Positions 60,148 to 64,000 of a stretch of DNA of 64,000 nucleotides are shown one piece after another (position 1 is the stretch's first letter; every line of letters begins with the position of its first letter). This stretch comes from Gerris lacustris (lineage: Eukaryota; Arthropoda; Insecta; Hemiptera; Gerridae). The notes beneath the pieces were generated by a model that worked only from the letters and a program-made list of their open reading frames with translations, was not told where the DNA came from and did not search any database. The stretch spans positions 10,613,550 to 10,677,549 of the forward strand of contig OX578286.1 of the NCBI GenBank assembly GCA_951217055.1, given 5' to 3'. A program made the position numbers and the translations under genes.

Positions 60148-61378
60148 TTGAGATGATTAGTGTGACGTCACAAAAGCTTTCGAAAATTTAACTCAGTGTT
60201 TATTATGTTCCTTTTTCTTATCAAACCCATGTAAAATGAATGGGAGAATTTTCTCAACTTTTTAAATAATTAATTATTAAATTATTATTGATTTATAAGA
60301 GTTTTCACCCTTTGAACATTGTTGTACCAAGTCTTTTTTAACGAGTGTAACAAAGAAAACATTAAAAACTTTTGTTTCAGTTATTTAAAATGAGTATTTG
60401 TGTGAAGGGTCATAACATCGAAAAAGCTATTTGAGTTAATAATCTTTATACTTGATTTTTTGTATTTCCTGTTGCCATAAAAATTCACAGGGTGTGTTCG
60501 TGTTCATATTGTGTGTCCGAAAATAAATTTTTCTCAAGTTTTGAAACTCAATGAAGTATACTCAGGGTACAGGACTTGTAGAAAGATAGTGATACTTAAT
60601 CTGCTAGGTAATAAAATATTATTTGCTAATAATAGTTTGTTCCTGGTTACTTACAATGTGCATTATATAAAACCGATGTTGGAACATAATTATATACTAT
60701 ACAATAGATTAATAGATCACTGACCATCATAGGAAAAAGACGTTGATGACGAGACAATGAGCAGACTGTTATTACTATTATTATTTGTGTATTTTTTGTT
60801 ATCTATATTAACGAGTATAATAATATAAGATATGAGTGTCTCGCATGTATACTTGTTTAAAATTTTGATTAAAAAACTAATTTAATACATTAATTTAATA
60901 TTACTTAAGTACTCTGACATACTTTTACGAAGAATAGCTTTGTCCTCCGAAAAAAATGAAGTATAGATGAAATTTTCATAACGCTCGAGAAGGTGGAAAA
61001 CATAATATACAAACTAAAATAGAAAAACGATTTAAAAAATAAGCAATAAATAAGAACGGACCCGGACGGTATCACCACAATAAAACACACTCACAATAAT
61101 ACTTTTTTAAACCACTAGAACGGCAATTTTTAATGTTTTCTTATCTTATATTGTTAAAATAGACTTAGTATAATAACGTTCAAAGGTTGAAAAGTCTTAT
61201 AAATTAATAATAATTTAATAAATAATTATTTAAAAAGTTGAGAAAATTCTCCCATTCATTTTATATGGGATTGATAACAGGTGATAAGGTAAAGGAACCC
61301 AAACAAACCGAATCGAATACATATCGAAAGCTTACGCCATCTTGTGACGTCATTACTAATCATCTCTATATAGCAGAC
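60148..61378. mobile_element. 1.2-kb element with about 150-bp inverted ends
   Basis: Left arm about 60148-60300 and right arm about 61196-61378 share GAGATGATTAGT, TGACGTCA, AAGCTTTCG and TGGGAGAATTTTCTCAACTT (or complements). The interior is AT-rich with no ORF of recognised family. Superfamily unknown. Confidence 0.65.
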
Positions 61379-61985
61379 CAAGAAATATCGATATTTTATA
61401 TCTTTCGACCTCATTAGGAAAAATTGTCGACTTTTTTCTTCTTGCTCACAAAAAAAGTATATTATCGATATATAATAACCTTGAAAATAATTTTGAACCT
61501 TTCGAAAATTAACTAGAGATTATTGATAAAAATACTCTGTTTGAAACGAAGAAAAACAACAAAGGACAAAAAGGAAACCTATTGTGTAACCTCCTCAAAG
61601 AAATTAAATGGGTGTTGACATAAATAATCATTTTACAATACTTTAAAATTTAACGTTTATTTATGTGTTAATCCGTTCTTGGTTTGACTTTTATTTTATC
61701 ATAATGATTTGATTTAAAAGTGTAATTAAATATGTTATTGTTATTTGGTTTTACTTAAATGATATAAAAAGAAATGATAATTGATAAGAATTTCGAGTGA
61801 TAAAAGGAAATTGTGCAATGTATTTGGCAAGTTAATTTGTTTAATAACATCTTAAAGATTTAATCGTTTTTCTTTGGCAATATTATTAACATTTTTTTGA
61901 TAAAAAAAATTATGATTTTTGTAATTGATGAAATAGTAGTGTATTGTTTTTGTTTATAAAACAACTAAATTACGTAGGACTGAAA

Positions 61986-62241
61986 ATGGAATCGTTTTAT
62001 GATCTTGGAGGTGATATGGACTCTGTTTCTCAAGTTGGTTCTGAAAGAAATTCTCAGTCTAATAATATATCATATCACGATATTGCTACTAAACTTATAA
62101 ATGACAGATTACTTCTGACTGCTTTAGAATTTCATTCGGAACTTATTGAAACTGGTAAAGAACTTCCGAAACTACGTGACTTCTTTTCGAATCCTGGCAA
62201 TTTTGAATTTCAAAGCAGAAATGATTTAACGTTAAGCATAC
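61986..62241 (+). CDS. RELCH: RELCH-like (KIAA1468) LisH protein, first coding exon, 3'-partial
   Basis: 85 codons plus one base, from ATG (AAAATGG context) to a GTAAGT donor at 62242. It begins MESFYDLGGDMDSVSQVGSE, followed by a LisH motif (about residues 30-60: YHDIATKLINDRLLLTALEF) and then ELPKLRDFFSNPGNFE. That block matches the N-terminal LisH region of RELCH, a Rab11-binding HEAT/LisH protein in cholesterol transfer from recycling endosomes to the trans-Golgi. An upstream in-frame ATG at 61944 exists but adds a non-conserved segment, so I prefer 61986. The rest of the gene is past the right edge; 62242-64000 is intron 1. Confidence 0.85.
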
Positions 62242-62309
62242 GTAAGTTTATTTTTTATTTTATTTATTATAATCTGTAGAACAGAGGACGTTATCAAATA
62301 TGTTAACTA

Positions 62310-63065
62310 CAGTAGAGTCTCGCTTATCCAGACCCCGCTAGTCCGGACATCCGTATAATCCGGACGAGCCAAAAACTATGTACAATTTGGAACTAGGGTT
62401 ATTCAGATTTATGAATTGTTGAGATTATCGGGGTTTCTGCTTTTATTGTCTATTACCATTTATAAAATTGTTCCTAGTATAGTTTACAGGTGTACATTCC
62501 AACGTTCGACACGAGAAATACCCGGTATTTCTGTTAAAAATAAACAGATTTAGAATAATTATGAATAAGTAAGAACATCGATAAATCTATTTCGGTTCCA
62601 TAGAAATGTAGGGCGGAAGATATAAAGGTAGAGTATTCCAGAAAATAAAATTATATATGAGATGAGGATAGGATTTTAAGAATCACGTATAGCGGCAGTT
62701 TAACTGAGTTCGGTAAAATTTAGCCAAGCTGCAAGTGTACAATGTCTTAACTTTTTGTGAAATGATTAGGCGTTGCTCGAATTTTATTTCCGAACATAGC
62801 TTGTTTCCCTAGAAATCTCTTCTATACCTGCACCTGCGTAATTGATTGTCATTTTAATTTAATTTATTTGATATTCAGACTGGTGACAGAACAGTCTTTG
62901 AGACTAATAGAAATATTTTTTTACAATAAAAATCTTGATTTAAATATTTTTACCCAACTAAAACTTATTTTATAGATATTTTAAAACTGATTCCGTTTAA
63001 TCCGGACTCTCGGTAATCCGGACAGGGTCCGGTCCCGTCAAACCCGGATTAGCGAGACTCTACTG
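62310..63065. mobile_element. Pogo-type MITE in RELCH-like intron 1
   Basis: Ends CAGTAGAGTCTCGCTTATCC / GGATTAGCGAGACTCTACTG, TA duplication (62308-62309, 63066-63067). Subterminal TCCGGAC repeats as in copies A and B. Confidence 0.85.
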
Positions 63066-63428
63066 TAATATAAACAGGTGATATTGGCTAAAGTGAATTG
63101 TACGGTGCCATCGAATTTTGTACTTCGATTTGGACCTCTACTTGGTCTATATGCAGCAGGGTTGTTTTTCTTCAGAAAATGAGCGGAGCACCACAAAAAG
63201 TGCGGAGCCGGTGTGGCAGTTGAAAATTCTAGTGAAAACAAATTAATTTTGTACTTCGATTCTGTTAATAGCACTGTACAATTCACGTTTACTGAGATAT
63301 TATATGAATTCCTTTTCCTAAACAAATGTTACACAAAAAAGACTTACTTTCTACTGTTTATAAAAGTGCGGTAAATCTGCATAAAATGCTGCTGTTAGTA
63401 GGAAAGATGCGGGGGCCTTACTCCTACA

Positions 63429-64000
63429 CAGGGATGGGAGGAATAGTTCCAGGAGTGGAACGAGTTACATATCGTTCCAAACTAATAACTAGTTCCTGGA
63501 ACATGTTATTTTTGGAACTTAACTTAATTTTTATTCAATTTTATTTTTTAATTTTATGAAAGTTTGATTCAAATATTACTGTAGGTAATTGTAAAAAAAT
63601 AAAATGACAGATTTAAAATTAATGTATTATTCGTAAATATAATTAGTTTTTTTTGTTTTTAAAAATTGATTTATTTCCTTCTATTTTATTACAAAATCAT
63701 TATAAAAATGAATAGTTATACCAAGGGTAATTAAAAATTATGCTGAACGTTACGTGCACTCATAAAAGCAATCACACTGCACTAAAATATCATTGCCGTT
63801 GTGTACCACTATAGCGGCACTTGGGATTCTATAAGAAACCGTGCCGTCGTAGCGGCACCCCCCAGTTTTGTGGTAATTTGTCCTTTTAAAAACACGGATG
63901 CCGCCATAGCGGCACACTTCAGTAGAGGGGGAAAAAATTATGTGCATTTTTTTCGAACTTATATATCATAAGATGTAAGAAAATATTAAAAACACTATGT
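63429..64000. other. RELCH-like intron 1 remainder
   Basis: 63429-63545 is a fragment of the hAT element type at 36548-37830 (GGGATGGGAGGAATAGTTCC, AACTAGTTCCTGGAAC). 63790-63925 carries three (C/A)(T)AGCGGCAC words of alternating spacing. Nothing else recognised. Confidence 0.45.

Overview
This is an AT-rich window from an animal nuclear genome, most likely an arthropod and probably an insect. I infer this from intron-rich genes with GT-AG borders, an animal-type ribonucleotide reductase R2, a RELCH-like gene, and a dense mix of hAT, piggyBac, pogo/Tigger, Ty3/gypsy, Jockey-like and tRNA-SINE repeats. I cannot name the species.

Layout. (1) Bases 1333-10933, minus strand: six coding exons of the class I ribonucleotide reductase small subunit (RnrS/RRM2). 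The C-terminal exon(s) lie beyond the left edge. (2) Bases 10934-18527: intergenic DNA between two head-to-head genes, holding an intact young Ty3/gypsy element (12541-16945, identical 161-bp LTRs) and foldback/SINE debris. (3) Bases 18528-45420, plus strand: a 14-exon gene whose reading frame joins exactly to 710 codons. It encodes an M3-family (oligopeptidase A/thimet-like) protein with a likely mitochondrial presequence, but the zinc motif HExGH is replaced by Asn-Lys-Phe-Gly-Thr, so it is a predicted pseudo-peptidase. Its introns are packed with transposons and minisatellites. (4) Bases 45421-57300: mobile-element territory, including a 4.6-kb nested composite (47190-51754) with exact 8-bp target duplications. 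(5) Bases 57956-59449, minus strand: an intact 497-codon Tigger/pogo-type transposase ORF in which two of the three catalytic Asp positions are lost, suggesting domestication. (6) Bases 61986-62241, plus strand: first coding exon of a RELCH (KIAA1468)-like LisH gene that runs off the right edge.

The three host genes show no functional link beyond adjacency; R2 makes dNTPs in S phase, the M3-like protein is probably organellar, and RELCH acts in Rab11/endosomal cholesterol traffic. Two identical E2F-like sites in an R2 intron are the clearest regulatory signal. The best leads are the dead M3 peptidase, the DDD-defective Tigger protein, the duplicated E2F-like sites, a MITE fragment amplified into a 75-bp satellite, and a perfect 371-bp-arm palindrome.
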